64,000 bases of DNA, taken from assembly GCF_900100705.1 (NCBI RefSeq), contig NZ_FNCH01000001.1:660661-724660 (forward strand), given 5' to 3'. The DNA comes from Pedobacter terrae. GTDB taxonomy: Bacteria; Bacteroidota; Bacteroidia; Sphingobacteriales; Sphingobacteriaceae. This document shows, in pieces, positions 19,162-27,876 of the stretch. The first letter of the stretch is position 1; the number at the start of each line of letters is the position of its first letter. Position numbers and translations under genes: made by a program. Under the pieces are notes generated by a model, which saw only the letters and a program-made list of their open reading frames with translations, was not told the origin of the DNA and did no database searches.

Positions 19162-19226
19162 CGTCACCCTGAATTCATTTCAGGGTCTAATAACTGGAAA
19201 GATGCTGAAATAAATTCAGCATGACG
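19162..19226. repeat. MITE-like dispersed element, short copy
   Basis: A 65-bp element with 22-nt terminal inverted repeats (CGTCA..CTGAAT..ATTTCAG; 3 mismatches between ends). The right end reads CTGAAATAAATTCAGCATGACG when the last two bases are joined across 19225-19226. Longer copies lie at 21572-21692 and 32284-32367, with a truncated one at 63873. No ORF is present. Confidence 0.85.
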
Positions 19227-19317
19227 ATCGAGTTAGGCAAAGCAAATAAAAAAAAGCAATATAGCGCAGGGACAATAGAACATAAGGTTGCGCTTGTTTG
19301 GAAAGAGCCTAAGCAAA

Positions 19318-21528
19318 TTATAGCACCAACAACCCGTATTCTCTTAAGGTCTTGATCGGTTTCGAATACCAGAAAAGTTCAAAATTTTCCAATTCTGATT
19401 CAAAATCGGTTTTAATTTCTTGAAAAGTATATACCTTTTCATTAGAGATCGAAATTTTACCTAAAATGGCCGTTAACCATTCGCCTTCTTTTTTATTCGT
19501 CTGAACGGTAAACGTCTCCTTTTTATCATGAAAAGTAATTGCGGCCATTTCCCAGGTATTTCCTTTTTTCGATTTTGTAAAATATGCTGAGGATGGCTTC
19601 CCTCCTATCCATACTACTTTCGCAGTTGGTTTAGTACTAAACTGAGCGCCGTCATTTAATGCTTTTTCAATAAAGTCAGCAGGAATTTTTGTTCTTGGAA
19701 TCTTAAAATCGAACCAATCTTGCAGGTCGTAATCAAAGCAGATCCCATGCATAAAATTGAAAAGTGATTTTTTTAAACCAAAACTGAATTTATGATGATC
19801 AATCCCGGTTTTATCAGTATAATTAATGTCGTTATTGGCAAAAGATCCGATGACCTCCGTATCTTTAACTACGCCGAATTTTTCGGGGTACATCCCCACC
19901 GGGCTATGCGCTGTCATGGCAAACTGGTGCCAAAAGCCAGATTGTAATATGCCTACTTCAAATAACTGTCGCACCATTTCTAAGCTATCCACCGTTTCTT
20001 GTATGGTTTGCGTAGGATAGCCATACATTAAATACGCATGTACCATAATTCCCGCATCAGTAAAGTTACGGGTAACTTTGGCCACTTGTTCTACCGTTAC
20101 ACCTTTATCAATCAGTTTTAACAATCGATCAGAAGCGACTTCCAGTCCGCCTGAAACTGCAATACAACCAGATGCCTTTAATAACAAACACAAATCCTGT
20201 GTAAAACTTTTCTCAAACCTGATATTAGTCCACCAGGTAACCGCTAATTTTCTTCTGATAATTTCAAGCGCCACTTCGCGCATTAGTGCTGGTGGGGCCG
20301 CCTCATCTACAAAATGAAACCCATTTTGACCTGTTTTGGCATATAAATCTTCAATGCGGTCAACAATTAACCTGGCTGCAACAGGTTCATAAACTTTAAT
20401 GTAATCCAGTGAAATATCGCAAAAGGTACACTTACCCCAATAACAACCATGTGCCATGGTCAGTTTGTTCCAACGTCCATCACTCCACATGCGGTGCATT
20501 GGGTTAACAATTTCAATTACCGAAATGTATTTATCTAACAGTAGGCCGGTATAATCCGGTGTACCTACATCCGCTTGTTTATAATCATTTCGGAAAGCAT
20601 CATTGCGGTAAACTACTTTACCATTTTCAAGCAGAAAAGTTCGTTTATAAAAGTGTGCCTCTGCCGGGATAGGGTGTATGATATTATGATATAACAATTC
20701 GATCGGAAGCTCACCGTCATCCAGCGTGATGAAATCAAAAAATTCAAAAACACGCGCATCAGATAAAGATCTTAATTCGGTATTGGGAAAACCGCCACCC
20801 ATAGAAACTTTGATTTCAGGATAGTTCGCCTTTATCCATTGTGCACAGCGAAAAGAACTATATAAATTGCCCGGAAATGGAACAGAAATTAAAAATAATT
20901 TAGGTTGAATCGTTTCAATTTTATCTTTTAAAACTGAGATTAAGATCCGATCGATATAAGTTGGTTCTTTTGATAAGGCTGTATATAACTCATCAAAAGA
21001 ATTTGCGCTTCTGCCCAAACGTTCAGCATAACGGCTAAAGCCAAAATTTTCATCAATACGTTCAACAATATAATCAGATAGGTCTTCGAGATAAAGCGTG
21101 GCCAAATGTTTGGCTTTATCCTGTGTACCCATGGCACCAAAAGCCCAATCTAATTCTTCTAATTGCGAAAAACGTGAAGCCTGGGGCAAAAAAATATCGC
21201 TACAGATCTGTAAAGCCAAGGTCGGATTTTTGCCTTGTAGAAAAGCGATTACCGCGTTGATGGTTTTTAGATATTCATCCTGTAAAGCAAAAATACGTTT
21301 GGCATTGTCACTTATGGGTTTTTGATCTCCTGCAACCTGTTCAGTATAATGGAATAAATCTTGTAATCCTTTTTTAGAAAACAACTCTAAAATCACCTCA
21401 ATGCCCAAATCAGCCTGAGTAGCGGTTATACCTTTGGTATTCAGAAAACCCTTTATATACGCCGTTGCCGGATATGGAGTATTCAGTTGGGTAAAAGGCG
21501 GCGTAATGGCAAATATTTCGGTTTTCAA
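19318..21528 (-). CDS. B12-binding-domain radical SAM protein
   Basis: 736 aa. An N-terminal region with a cobalamin-binding-like fold (LFLISVPFPGNLYSS, SMGGGFPNTE) precedes a radical SAM domain with the cluster motif HGCYWGKCTFCD (CX4CX2C) and later SAM-binding elements (SGGLEVASDRLLKLIDKG). The family includes methyltransferases and ring-rearranging enzymes; the substrate is unknown. The CX4CX2C spacing is longer than the standard CX3CX2C. The start is TTG at 21528: no ATG lies upstream in frame before the -7 element at 21546-21553. It stands alone. Confidence 0.85.
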   Translation of the reverse strand: MKTEIFAITPPFTQLNTPYPATAYIKGFLNTKGITATQADLGIEVILELFSKKGLQDLFHYTEQVAGDQKPISDNAKRIFALQDEYLKTINAVIAFLQGKNPTLALQICSDIFLPQASRFSQLEELDWAFGAMGTQDKAKHLATLYLEDLSDYIVERIDENFGFSRYAERLGRSANSFDELYTALSKEPTYIDRILISVLKDKIETIQPKLFLISVPFPGNLYSSFRCAQWIKANYPEIKVSMGGGFPNTELRSLSDARVFEFFDFITLDDGELPIELLYHNIIHPIPAEAHFYKRTFLLENGKVVYRNDAFRNDYKQADVGTPDYTGLLLDKYISVIEIVNPMHRMWSDGRWNKLTMAHGCYWGKCTFCDISLDYIKVYEPVAARLIVDRIEDLYAKTGQNGFHFVDEAAPPALMREVALEIIRRKLAVTWWTNIRFEKSFTQDLCLLLKASGCIAVSGGLEVASDRLLKLIDKGVTVEQVAKVTRNFTDAGIMVHAYLMYGYPTQTIQETVDSLEMVRQLFEVGILQSGFWHQFAMTAHSPVGMYPEKFGVVKDTEVIGSFANNDINYTDKTGIDHHKFSFGLKKSLFNFMHGICFDYDLQDWFDFKIPRTKIPADFIEKALNDGAQFSTKPTAKVVWIGGKPSSAYFTKSKKGNTWEMAAITFHDKKETFTVQTNKKEGEWLTAILGKISISNEKVYTFQEIKTDFESELENFELFWYSKPIKTLREYGLLVL

Positions 21529-21545
21529 AAGAAATTGTTTTTCTG

Positions 21546-21553
21546 CAAAAATA
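21546..21553 (-). promoter_or_regulatory. -7 element of the radical SAM gene
   Basis: CAAAAATA on plus reads TATTTTTG on minus. It lies 18 bp upstream of the TTG codon and so supports that start. Confidence 0.55.
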
Positions 21554-21571
21554 CGGGAATTTTTATACAGT

Positions 21572-21692
21572 CGTCACCCTGATCCGATAGAAATCGGATT
21601 TATTTCAGGGTCTATTTTTTAAAAAAAGAGGCCAACCAAGAAGTGGAGTGACCCCAAAAAGTTAGAAGTTAATGAAATAATTCAGCATGACG
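21572..21692. repeat. MITE-like dispersed element, extended copy
   Basis: It begins CGTCACCCTGATCCGATAG, contains an ATCCGAT..ATCGGAT palindrome and TTTCAGGGTCT, and ends TTCAGCATGACG. The middle carries about 40 bp not found in the other copies. Confidence 0.75.
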
Positions 21693-21769
21693 AGTTGCTG
21701 ATATGATTCAATTAAACTAAAATATCAATCCAGACGTTCTATCCTTATATCAATACCTTTTCTGCCTGA

Positions 21770-22486
21770 ATGAAAGTTTTTTGTTTTTACATCATAATGC
21801 TCTGTGCGCAATTTAGCTTTGCACAAAAAACATTTGTCTTCCCTAAAATTAAAACACAAGGTTCTTCTGTTGAACAGCTTACCCCACCAGACTGGACCAT
21901 TATAAACCGGGTATATGGCGATTTAAATAACGATGCTTCAGATGACTTGGCAGTGGTTTTTGAGTATAATAAGCCAATCGATGAAACAAGAGTATATGGC
22001 GATAATAATACCGATATTATAAAAGAAACGCAGAAACCCAGGATCCTGGCCATCTTTTTTAAAGATAAATTAACAGGTGCTTTAAAATTATCTACGCAGA
22101 ATAATGATTTTATTTTACGTTCTGAAGAAGGAGGTAAACTGGGCGATCCGCTGCAGCAGATGGCGATCAAAGATCAACAGCTTTATCTCCGCTTTAAAGG
22201 CGGATCAGAGTGGCGCTGGGAATTGGGTTATACCTTTAAATTTGAAAACAAAGATTGGTTTTTAACGAGCGCCATCAATCTTTACTTTAATCAAAATACC
22301 GGCGATATGACTGAAAGGGTTTATGATTTTAAAACCCGTGAATTATTTACCACTGTTGGTAATCTGCACCGAAGGGATATTGCTAACCGAAGAACAAGTG
22401 AAGTATTATATTTTTCGCAGCTCAGAACCTTTAAAACCTTTAAAAAGCCATGGGCATGGGAAATTATGCCGAATGTTTATTTGTAG
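21770..22486 (+). CDS. Hypothetical secreted protein
   Basis: 238 aa. A signal peptide (MKVFCFYIIMLCAQFSFAQ) is followed by a soluble domain. RVYGDLNNDASDDLAVVFEY resembles an FG-GAP/VCBS-like acidic turn found in many exported proteins that compute over stored values; the remainder (GGSEWRWELGYTFKFENKDWFL) has no motif I know. It is monocistronic, ending at a shared terminator with the flavoprotein gene on the other strand. Function unknown. Confidence 0.75.
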   Translation: MKVFCFYIIMLCAQFSFAQKTFVFPKIKTQGSSVEQLTPPDWTIINRVYGDLNNDASDDLAVVFEYNKPIDETRVYGDNNTDIIKETQKPRILAIFFKDKLTGALKLSTQNNDFILRSEEGGKLGDPLQQMAIKDQQLYLRFKGGSEWRWELGYTFKFENKDWFLTSAINLYFNQNTGDMTERVYDFKTRELFTTVGNLHRRDIANRRTSEVLYFSQLRTFKTFKKPWAWEIMPNVYL

Positions 22487-22492
22487 CGGACC

Positions 22493-22525
22493 AAACCTAT
22501 CAGGTTTTTGAAACTTGATAGGTTT
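22493..22525. terminator. Bidirectional intrinsic terminator
   Basis: AAACCTATCA / TGATAGGTTT form a perfect 10-bp stem with a 13-nt loop between two convergent genes. Confidence 0.8.
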
Positions 22526-22533
22526 AATAATCA

Positions 22534-23724
22534 TTAAATATTCTGTGCAATTACAAAACCACTGGCCCAGGCCCATTGAAAATTATAACCTCCAAGCCAG
22601 CCCGTTACGTCTAAACATTCGCCACCAAAAAACAGGTTCGGAATCTTTTTACATTCCAAAGTTTTAGAAGATATTTCGCTGGTATCGATTCCGCCCCGCA
22701 TTACTTCGGCTTTATCATAACCTTTATCGCCCGCAGGTTTAACTTTAAAATGGTGGATCGTTTGTTCAATTAAGTAAATGTCTGCATTTGTAAGCGCGGC
22801 AACCGGTTTATTTAGCGGTAAAAATTTGCCCAATGCATCAGTAAATTTCTTAGTATAAATCCGGTTTAATAATGTAGACAACAAAGTTTTGCCATTCGTT
22901 TTTCTTTCTACATCCAGTAACGAGACGATACTTTGATGTGGTAGCAAATTTAAATTAACCGTCTCACCTTTTCTCCAAAAGGACGAAATCTGCAAAATAG
23001 CCGGACCGCTCAATCCCCAATGGGTAAACAGAATATTTTCTTCAAACGAAATTTCGTCGTTACTTACTTCGCAAAAAACGCTGTTGCCCGAAAGCTGTGC
23101 AAACCACTCTTCATCTTTTCCGGTAATGGTTAGCGGAACCAAGGCAGGTGCTGTTTCAATAATTTTAAGATTGTGTTTGCTGGCAAAACGTAAAGCAAAA
23201 TCGGTAGCACCCATTTTTGGAATAGGTAATCCTCCTGTTGTAATTACCAGTTTTTCGGCAGTTAAAACAACGGTTTTGCCGTTTTTCTCATAACTTACTG
23301 TAAAGCCTCCAGGCAATATTTCAATATCCTTTACATCGGCACTACATCGGATTTCCTGTCCAAAATCTTCACAAATAGAAGTGAAAACCTGCACCACATC
23401 TTTTGCATTTTTATCATCAGGAAATAATTGCCCTAAAGTTTTTTCTTTGCCTTCAATACCATAGGTTTCGAAAAAACTAATGGTATCGTCTACCGTCCAT
23501 TGAGTAAAAGCTGACTTCACAAAATGCGGGTTGGCCGATATAAATTGCTCAGCTGATGCATGTTGGTTGGTGTAGTTACAACGACCTCCCCCTGAAATTA
23601 AAATTTTGGCGCCAGGCTTTTCCTTTTTCTCCAGCAAAATTACTTTCTTGCCTAAATAGCCTGCTTGCACCGCACACATCAATCCGCAGGCACCTGCCCC
23701 AATAATTATTGCATCAGCATTCAT
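22534..23724 (-). CDS. FAD-dependent oxidoreductase, YhiN/HI0933 family
   Basis: 396 aa from the ATG at 23724; a TTG one codon upstream is less likely. The N-terminal dinucleotide-binding motif IIIGAGACGLMCAVQAGYLG is followed by KILISGGGRCNYTN, characteristic of the HI0933 (YhiN) flavoprotein family, and the C-terminal GGECLDVTGWLGGYNFQWAW closes the FAD site. The reaction of these proteins is not established. The gene is transcribed divergently from purK through a palindromic pair of -7 elements. Confidence 0.9.
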   Translation of the reverse strand: MNADAIIIGAGACGLMCAVQAGYLGKKVILLEKKEKPGAKILISGGGRCNYTNQHASAEQFISANPHFVKSAFTQWTVDDTISFFETYGIEGKEKTLGQLFPDDKNAKDVVQVFTSICEDFGQEIRCSADVKDIEILPGGFTVSYEKNGKTVVLTAEKLVITTGGLPIPKMGATDFALRFASKHNLKIIETAPALVPLTITGKDEEWFAQLSGNSVFCEVSNDEISFEENILFTHWGLSGPAILQISSFWRKGETVNLNLLPHQSIVSLLDVERKTNGKTLLSTLLNRIYTKKFTDALGKFLPLNKPVAALTNADIYLIEQTIHHFKVKPAGDKGYDKAEVMRGGIDTSEISSKTLECKKIPNLFFGGECLDVTGWLGGYNFQWAWASGFVIAQNI

Positions 23725-23743
23725 CAATAAAATTTATTATGGT

Positions 23744-23761
23744 TACTTTTGCACAAAAGTA
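23744..23761. promoter_or_regulatory. Overlapping divergent -7 elements in one palindrome
   Basis: TACTTTTG-CA-CAAAAGTA: the left half is a plus-strand TAnnTTTG element for purK and the right half is the same element on the minus strand for the flavoprotein gene. Leaders would be about 20-25 nt each way. The two transcription bubbles would overlap, so the promoters should compete. Confidence 0.7.
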
Positions 23762-23778
23762 GCATTATTTTCAAGGGC

Positions 23779-24918
23779 ATGGCAAAACAGATTAGCGAAT
23801 TAAAATTAGGTATTTTAGGCGGCGGACAATTGGGCAGAATGCTCATTCAACAAGCTATTAACTACAATGTAACTACATTGGTTTTAGACCCGGATCCTGA
23901 TGCTCCCTGTAAACATATTTCCAATTACTTCGAAAACGGCTCAATTACCGATTTTGATACCGTTTACAACTTCGGGAAGAAAGCTGATATCATCACGATA
24001 GAAATTGAAAAGGTAAATATTGAGGCACTTGAGCAGCTCGAGAAAGAAGGCAAAAAAGTATTTCCACAGTCGAGGGTAATCCGTTTAATTCAGGATAAAG
24101 GTGTACAAAAACAGTTTTTTAAAGAAAATGATATTCCCACCTCTCCTTTCCAGATTGTAAATACAAAGGAAGATATGGAAAACTGCAATATCCCTTTTCC
24201 ATATATTTTAAAGCTGCGTAAGGATGGTTATGATGGCAAAGGAGTAATGAAAATCAATAGTGCTGCCGATCTGGACAAAGCTTTCGACGCACCCTGCATT
24301 GTTGAAAAACTGGTCGATTTTGAAAAAGAAGTGGCTGTAATTGTGGCACGCAATGCCAATGGCGATGTAAAAACTTTCCCAATGGTAGAAATGGAATTTA
24401 ATCCGGAAGCTAATTTAGTTGAGTTTCTGATTTCGCCCTCAACTTTTGCTGAAAGTTTGCAACAAAAAGCAGAAAACATCGCCAAGAACATCGCTTCCGC
24501 AATGAATATTACCGGAATTTTAGCGGTGGAGATGTTTGTTTGCAGAGATGGCGAGTTATTGGTTAATGAGGTAGCTCCCCGTCCGCACAATAGCGGTCAC
24601 CAGACGATTGAGGGCAACTATGTTTCTCAATTCGAACAACATTTACGCTCCATTTATAACCTGCCACTTGGCAATACGGGCAGCATAACCAATGCCATTA
24701 TGATCAACCTGCTTGGAGAAAAAGGTTTTGACGGTGTTGCCAAATACGAAAATCTGGAAAAAGTACTTAGCATTGATGGCATTTATGTTCATTTATATGG
24801 CAAAAAGTACACTAAACCTTTTCGTAAAATGGGCCATGTAACCATTGTTGATATCGACAGGGAAAAAGCCATTGAAAAAGCACGGTTTGTGCAAAAAACA
24901 TTAAAGGTAATTGCCTAA
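23779..24918 (+). CDS. purK: N5-carboxyaminoimidazole ribonucleotide synthase
   Basis: 379 aa from the ATG at 23779; a longer frame begins at 23749, upstream of the expected transcript start. It is an ATP-grasp enzyme: LGILGGGQLGRMLIQQA at the N-terminus, FPYILKLRKDGYDGKGV in the ATP-binding lobe and LVNEVAPRPHNSGH for metal binding. It converts AIR, ATP and bicarbonate to N5-CAIR in purine synthesis. purE follows 91 bp downstream and supplies the next step. Confidence 0.96.
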   Translation: MAKQISELKLGILGGGQLGRMLIQQAINYNVTTLVLDPDPDAPCKHISNYFENGSITDFDTVYNFGKKADIITIEIEKVNIEALEQLEKEGKKVFPQSRVIRLIQDKGVQKQFFKENDIPTSPFQIVNTKEDMENCNIPFPYILKLRKDGYDGKGVMKINSAADLDKAFDAPCIVEKLVDFEKEVAVIVARNANGDVKTFPMVEMEFNPEANLVEFLISPSTFAESLQQKAENIAKNIASAMNITGILAVEMFVCRDGELLVNEVAPRPHNSGHQTIEGNYVSQFEQHLRSIYNLPLGNTGSITNAIMINLLGEKGFDGVAKYENLEKVLSIDGIYVHLYGKKYTKPFRKMGHVTIVDIDREKAIEKARFVQKTLKVIA

Positions 24919-25052
24919 GCCCCCCTAGCCCCCTGAACGGGGAATTAATAGCAGGGTGGTAATACAAAAAAGCTTAAAGGACAAATAAATATAAGATTAA
25001 ACGACATATATGAACGTTGGAAATTCAAAGTCCCCTTCAGGGGATTTAGGGG
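24919..25052. repeat. Inverted C/G-rich repeat pair spanning purK-purE junction
   Basis: CCCCCTAGCCCCCTGAACGG at about 24921 and AGTCCCCTTCAGGGGATTTA at about 25029 are degenerate inverted copies of one another, about 85 nt apart. The right copy lies inside the purE reading frame. Purine-rich blocks of this kind recur around Bacteroidota genomes (general recollection, not checked). Confidence 0.65.
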
Positions 25053-25528
25053 CATTAGTTGGAATTATAATGGGGAGCAAATCAGATTTACCTGTGATGC
25101 AAGATGCCGCCGATGTATTAAAAGAATTTGGAATAAACTATGAGATTACGGTTGTTTCTGCACACAGAACACCAGAACGTATGTTTAATTACGCTAAAGA
25201 AGCACACAAACGTGGCTTAAAGGTGATTATTGCAGGAGCTGGTGGTGCTGCTCATTTACCTGGAATGGTGGCTTCTATTACTACTTTACCCGTAATCGGT
25301 GTTCCGGTTAAATCATCAAACTCCATAGATGGTTGGGATAGTATTTTATCTATTCTACAAATGCCAAATGGTATTCCGGTTGCAACAGTAGCCTTAAACG
25401 CGGCTAAAAATGCAGGCTTATTAGCTGCGCAAATTTTAGCAACGGCTGATGAATCTTTAACAGTTAAAATGCAGGCTTATAAAGATGAACTGAGAAGAAA
25501 AGTTGAAGAAAGTGCTGATAGTATTTAG
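25010..25528 (+). CDS. purE: N5-carboxyaminoimidazole ribonucleotide mutase
   Basis: 172 aa. [29 protein letters not shown] and [14 protein letters not shown] are the PurE active-site signatures. It converts N5-CAIR from PurK to CAIR. The first 15 residues ([15 protein letters not shown]) are not part of the normal enzyme start; residues 6-15 are encoded by a C/G-rich dispersed repeat. No other usable start lies closer to the conserved core, so the repeat appears to supply the present N-terminus. Confidence 0.96.
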   Translation: MNVGNSKSPSGDLGALVGIIMGSKSDLPVMQDAADVLKEFGINYEITVVSAHRTPERMFNYAKEAHKRGLKVIIAGAGGAAHLPGMVASITTLPVIGVPVKSSNSIDGWDSILSILQMPNGIPVATVALNAAKNAGLLAAQILATADESLTVKMQAYKDELRRKVEESADSI

Positions 25529-25540
25529 TTTGGAGTCGCA

Positions 25541-25591
25541 AGTTGGGCGTTTGGAGCAATAGTATTAACTCAAAACTCTAAACACCCAACT
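25541..25591. terminator. Imperfect hairpin between convergent genes
   Basis: AGTTGGGCGTTTGGAG and CTCTAAACACCCAACT form a 16-nt imperfect stem between the purE and yqgE stop codons. No T-run follows on either strand, so termination activity is uncertain; it may equally be a dispersed TTGGGCGTTTGG repeat. Confidence 0.4.
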
Positions 25592-25596
25592 CCACA

Positions 25597-26160
25597 CTAG
25601 TTAAGACTTGGATCTACCGGAAAATTACTGATATGTGCATACTTTGGGCCTAAATTCATAATTACATCGCGCCAAAGTTTGTCATCATCGTTACTAAAAA
25701 TAAGGTCCGCATTAAAAATATCACTTACCATCCAGGCATTTTGTTCCAATTCGCGGTCCAACTGCCCCTGATCCCAGCCCGAATAACCCATAAAAAATTT
25801 TACTTCATCCGCTCGTATCGCATTGGTATTGATCAGGATCTTAAGGGTTTCGAAATTTCCGCCCCAGTATAAACCATCGCCAATGGGTTCGCCACTTTGT
25901 AGCTTGTCATAACACCTGTGTATAAAATGTAAAGTATCGGCAGCAACTGGACCGCCGAAATAGATGTAATTTTTGGCATCCCACAAATCGGGTATTACAT
26001 CGTTCAATACCAGGTTTCCTACCTGGTTAAGAATATAACCTACAGTTCCTTCATCACCATGTTCGGTTAATAATACAACAGCTCTCTTAAAATTAGGATC
26101 GGCCATAAAAGGTTCTGAGATGAGCAAACGGCCGGTTTTTGGTTTTATATTGTTCAGCAT
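25597..26160 (-). CDS. YqgE/AlgH family protein
   Basis: 187 aa from the ATG at 26160, the usual position for MLNNIKPKTGRLLISEPFM; an ATG four codons upstream (26172) is possible. The family core is visible in ADPNFKRAVVLLTEHGDEGTVGYILNQ, YFGGPVAADTLHFIH and MGYSGWDQGQLDREL. Function is unknown; some relatives are linked to transcription control or occur beside RNase H-fold genes. It is divergent from pdxH. Confidence 0.92.
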   Translation of the reverse strand: MLNNIKPKTGRLLISEPFMADPNFKRAVVLLTEHGDEGTVGYILNQVGNLVLNDVIPDLWDAKNYIYFGGPVAADTLHFIHRCYDKLQSGEPIGDGLYWGGNFETLKILINTNAIRADEVKFFMGYSGWDQGQLDRELEQNAWMVSDIFNADLIFSNDDDKLWRDVIMNLGPKYAHISNFPVDPSLN

Positions 26161-26171
26161 GATGATAATCA

Positions 26172-26202
26172 TTTGTTACACCGTAAAAGATGCCTATTTT
26201 TG
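26172..26202 (+). promoter_or_regulatory. Full-consensus Bacteroidota promoter for pdxH
   Basis: TTTG (26172-26175), 19 bp, TATTTTTG (26195-26202): an exact match to TTTG-N19-TAnnTTTG. It ends only 4 bp before the pdxH ATG, so the transcript is predicted to start at or next to the start codon. Confidence 0.8.
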
Positions 26203-26206
26203 TTAA

Positions 26207-26857
26207 ATGCAAGTTACAAATGAATTTCTACAAAACCTGCGCCAAGATTACAAAAGCGCTTCGCTAGACGAATCTGACGTGGATCAAGATCCAATTGTCC
26301 AGTTTCAAAAGTGGTTTCAACACGCGGTTGATGCCCAGATATATGAACCTAATGTAATGACTTTGGCCACAGCCGATAAAGCTGGCCGTCCAGATGCCCG
26401 CATTGTCTTATTAAAAGGTGTTGATGGAGATGGATTTAGGTTTTTTACTAATTACCTGAGTGCAAAAGGGAAAGAACTAAAACGCAACCCTTATGCAGCT
26501 TTGGTATTCTTCTGGCCTGAATTGGAAAGACAGGTAAGAATTGAAGGAACTGTAGAAAAATTAGATAAAGAAACTTCGGAAGCTTATTTCAATACCAGAC
26601 CAATTGCCAGCCAGATTGGCGCTGTAGTTTCGCCGCAAAGCCAGATTATTCCGAACAGAACATTTTTGGAAGAAAAAGTTGAAGAACTTAAGGCTAAAAG
26701 TGCCGACAAAGGTGTTGCTAAACCAGCGCATTGGGGCGGTTATATTGTTAAACCAACAAGAATAGAATTTTGGCAAGGCAGAAGAAGCCGGTTGCACGAT
26801 AGGATAAACTTTGAACTGATAAAAGGAAACTGGACAAAAACCAGGTTGGCACCATAA
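26207..26857 (+). CDS. pdxH: Pyridoxamine 5'-phosphate oxidase
   Basis: 216 aa. The FMN- and substrate-binding regions are present: RPDARIVLLKGVDGDGFRFF, RQVRIEGTVEKL, RPIASQIGAVVSPQS and the C-terminal EFWQGRRSRLHDRI. The enzyme oxidises pyridoxamine or pyridoxine 5'-phosphate to PLP, the cofactor of BioA and the aminotransferase also encoded here. A full-consensus promoter ends 4 bp before the ATG, so the mRNA may be leaderless. Confidence 0.97.
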   Translation: MQVTNEFLQNLRQDYKSASLDESDVDQDPIVQFQKWFQHAVDAQIYEPNVMTLATADKAGRPDARIVLLKGVDGDGFRFFTNYLSAKGKELKRNPYAALVFFWPELERQVRIEGTVEKLDKETSEAYFNTRPIASQIGAVVSPQSQIIPNRTFLEEKVEELKAKSADKGVAKPAHWGGYIVKPTRIEFWQGRRSRLHDRINFELIKGNWTKTRLAP

Positions 26858-26950
26858 GGTGATTTATAAAAATCAAATAGATCAGCTTACAGCAAGATCT
26901 TTATTAACTAATCGTTTATTCGTAAATTCTCTTTTTCTAATCTTTAAAGG

Positions 26951-27844
26951 ATGAAACAAATCGCAGTTATAGGATCTGGCACCATGGGAAATGGCATTGC
27001 TCATACCTTTGCACAATTTAGTTATAAGGTTAACCTGATTGATATCAATCAAGCCGCATTGGATAAAGCCATACAAACCATTACCAAAAATTTGGATAGA
27101 CAGGTTGCCAAAGGTACCTTAACAGAAGAGCAGAAAGCTGCCTCCTTAAATAATATTACTACCTATACTTCCATAAAAGACGGTGTTCAAAATGCCGATT
27201 TAATTGTGGAAGCTGCTACGGAGAATGTAGACTTAAAGCTAAAGATTTTTAAGGATTTAGATGAATATGCGCCTGCACATGCAATTCTGGCCTCCAATAC
27301 TTCTTCTATTTCCATTACACAAATTGCTGCTGTAACCGGCAGAGGTGAACAAGTGATCGGCATGCACTTTATGAATCCGGTTCCGGTGATGAAGTTAGTA
27401 GAAGTAATAAGAGGTTATGCCACCAGTGACGAAACGACCAGTACCATTATGTCACTTTCTCAAAGTTTGGAGAAAGTTCCTGTTGAGGTAAATGATTATC
27501 CGGGTTTCGTGGCTAACCGTATTTTAATGCCTATGATCAACGAGGCCATTTATACTTTATATGAAGGTGTTGCCGGTGTGCATGAAATTGATACCGTAAT
27601 GAAACTCGGAATGGCGCACCCTATGGGGCCTTTGCAATTGGCCGATTTTATTGGATTGGATGTTTGTCTGGCTATACTGAAAGTATTACATGATGGTTTT
27701 GGCAATCCTAAATATGCGCCTTGTCCACTACTAGTTAATATGGTGGCCGCAGGTAAAAAAGGTGCTAAAACGGGTGAAGGTTTTTATCAATACACTTCAG
27801 GATCAAAAGATCTTATTGTTTCTGATAAATTTAAGAAATCCTAA
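26951..27844 (+). CDS. 3-hydroxybutyryl-CoA dehydrogenase
   Basis: 297 aa. An N-terminal NAD-binding fold ([19 protein letters not shown]) is followed by [15 protein letters not shown], the catalytic His region [15 protein letters not shown] and the C-terminal helical domain ([37 protein letters not shown]). It interconverts 3-hydroxyacyl-CoA and 3-oxoacyl-CoA with NAD(P), either in fatty-acid oxidation or in butyrate/PHB-type pathways. No partner thiolase or hydratase is near. Length and motifs are normal. Confidence 0.93.
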   Translation: MKQIAVIGSGTMGNGIAHTFAQFSYKVNLIDINQAALDKAIQTITKNLDRQVAKGTLTEEQKAASLNNITTYTSIKDGVQNADLIVEAATENVDLKLKIFKDLDEYAPAHAILASNTSSISITQIAAVTGRGEQVIGMHFMNPVPVMKLVEVIRGYATSDETTSTIMSLSQSLEKVPVEVNDYPGFVANRILMPMINEAIYTLYEGVAGVHEIDTVMKLGMAHPMGPLQLADFIGLDVCLAILKVLHDGFGNPKYAPCPLLVNMVAAGKKGAKTGEGFYQYTSGSKDLIVSDKFKKS

Positions 27845-27863
27845 TTTTTTTAGCATTTAATTT

Positions 27864-27871
27864 TATATTTG
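27864..27871 (+). promoter_or_regulatory. -7 element of ruvB
   Basis: TATATTTG ends 5 bp before the ruvB ATG at 27877, implying a leaderless or nearly leaderless message. Confidence 0.6.
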
Positions 27872-27876
27872 CGGTT

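Noticed and set aside
23749..23778. Upstream extension of PurK (MHKSSIIFKG)
   Set aside because: It lies partly inside the -7 element, upstream of the expected transcript start; the family starts near MAKQISELKLG.
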